Positions 15,179 to 15,508 of a stretch of 15,508 nucleotides of DNA are shown one piece after another; the first letter of the stretch is position 1, and each line of letters opens with the position of its first letter. Origin of the DNA: JAKBCQ01 sp021807585 (GTDB lineage Bacteria > Planctomycetota > Planctomycetia > Isosphaerales > Isosphaeraceae). Position numbers and translations under genes: made by a program. The notes beneath the pieces were generated by a model that saw nothing but the letters and a program-made list of their open reading frames with translations, was not told where the DNA came from and did no database searches. Location of the stretch: positions 1 to 15,508 of the forward strand of contig DAHWFG010000063.1 in NCBI GenBank assembly GCA_027325115.1. The letters run 5' to 3'.

Positions 15179-15440
15179 CGTCGGAAAGACGCTGCTCGTC
15201 CCGAACCGCTTCAAGATCGACCAGCTTCCATTGATCTTCTCGCATACCTTCGGCCCGGCAAGACCGCGAAGAGGCCGACGTTTCTCGGGATGGGCAAGAT
15301 ACAAACACATGACAGCGCTTTGGTACATTTTTGGTATCCAGATTGACCGGGACAGCCCAACGAGGCGCCCAGGGATTCACGCAATTGTTCATCCTTTAGT
15401 CCAGAAGTTTCAGAAACTTGCAACCCGATCTCGGCGTTAC
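15179..15440. other. Spacer between higA and the tRNA-like sequence
   Basis: About 260 bp in which I find no credible gene. It keeps part of the higher GC of the higBA segment. One short perfect hairpin, AAGTTT-CAG-AAACTT, lies at 15405-15419 just before the tRNA-like sequence, without a T-run. Confidence 0.45.
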
Positions 15441-15508
15441 GCCAACGACATCGAATTCATGACGCGCCGGACTCAAAATCCGGTTGAGTAACACCCGTGT
15501 GGGTTCAA
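15441..15508 (+). tRNA. tRNA-Leu(CAA)-like sequence, 3' end outside window, 5' half abnormal
   Basis: The anticodon arm is perfect: CCGGA (15467-15471), loop CTCAAAA with anticodon CAA at 15474-15476, and TCCGG (15479-15483). A 15-nt class II variable arm (15484-15498) and the start of a T arm (GTGGG TTCAA, 15499-15508) follow; these match bacterial tRNA-Leu. The presumed 5' half (GCCAACG acceptor at 15441-15447 onward) is not normal. Position 8 is not T, the D-loop GG pair is missing (TTCATG instead of TTGGTAG) and the D stem does not pair. This could be a decayed copy, or a 3' tRNA fragment left at an integration junction. The acceptor 3' strand lies beyond the window, so intactness cannot be judged. 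Confidence 0.5.

Noticed and set aside
14639..15328. Minus-strand 229-residue frame across higA
   Set aside because: A shadow frame caused by high GC opposite a well-supported HTH antitoxin gene.
15162..15491. Plus-strand 109-residue frame running into the tRNA-like sequence
   Set aside because: Composition is Arg-rich and out of frame with anything recognisable, and its end is the tRNA-Leu anticodon region; not a protein gene.
1..15508. CRISPR array, transposase or phage structural genes
   Set aside because: No regularly spaced direct repeats and no transposase, integrase or phage protein motifs found on either strand.

Overview
The window is about 15.5 kb of bacterial chromosome that reads as Planctomycetota. 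The signs are a HEAT-repeat protein ending in a CxxCH cytochrome domain of the planctomycete type, a secreted low-complexity protein with the C-terminal block found in planctomycete hypothetical proteins, and dnaN and guaB standing as isolated genes without their usual neighbours. Hand counts of sample lines put base composition in the mid-40s percent GC, with an unusual excess of GATC. The last ~1.1 kb is clearly more GC-rich and lacks the GATC excess. I cannot place the organism below phylum.

Layout. (1) 3-2144 (+): the 3' part of a large gene for a PVC-type propeller/HEAT/cytochrome c protein, cut by the window start, followed 44 bp later by an SSS-type symporter (2189-3793, +). (2) 3808-4578 (-): a zinc-ribbon membrane protein, convergent with the symporter. 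(3) 5010-5984 (+): a nucleotide-sugar epimerase/reductase closest to GDP-4-dehydro-6-deoxy-mannose reductase. (4) 5985-6470: a 486-bp leader with two DnaA-box-like sites and two hairpins, then dnaN (6471-7589, +). (5) 7836-9047 (+): an exported alpha/beta-hydrolase-fold protein without a recognisable catalytic triad. It faces a secreted Ser/Asp-rich protein (9179-11416, -), and a perfect 13-bp hairpin lies between the two. (6) guaB (11729-13225, -) ends in an intrinsic terminator and is divergent from a small membrane-anchored NTF2-like protein (13513-14034, +). (7) 14035-15508: an accessory zone with a 22-bp inverted repeat, a HigB toxin gene that has lost its 5' end, an intact HigA antitoxin, an unassigned spacer, and a tRNA-Leu(CAA)-like sequence at the window edge whose 5' half looks abnormal.

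The housekeeping genes (dnaN, guaB) look intact. The cytochrome protein and symporter may be an oxidation-plus-uptake pair. The right end looks like a transferred segment beside a tRNA-type site that has begun to decay. I see no CRISPR array, no transposase and no complete undescribed multi-gene system. The points most worth following are the decaying island, the catalytically empty hydrolase fold and the symporter lacking Na2-site hydroxyls.
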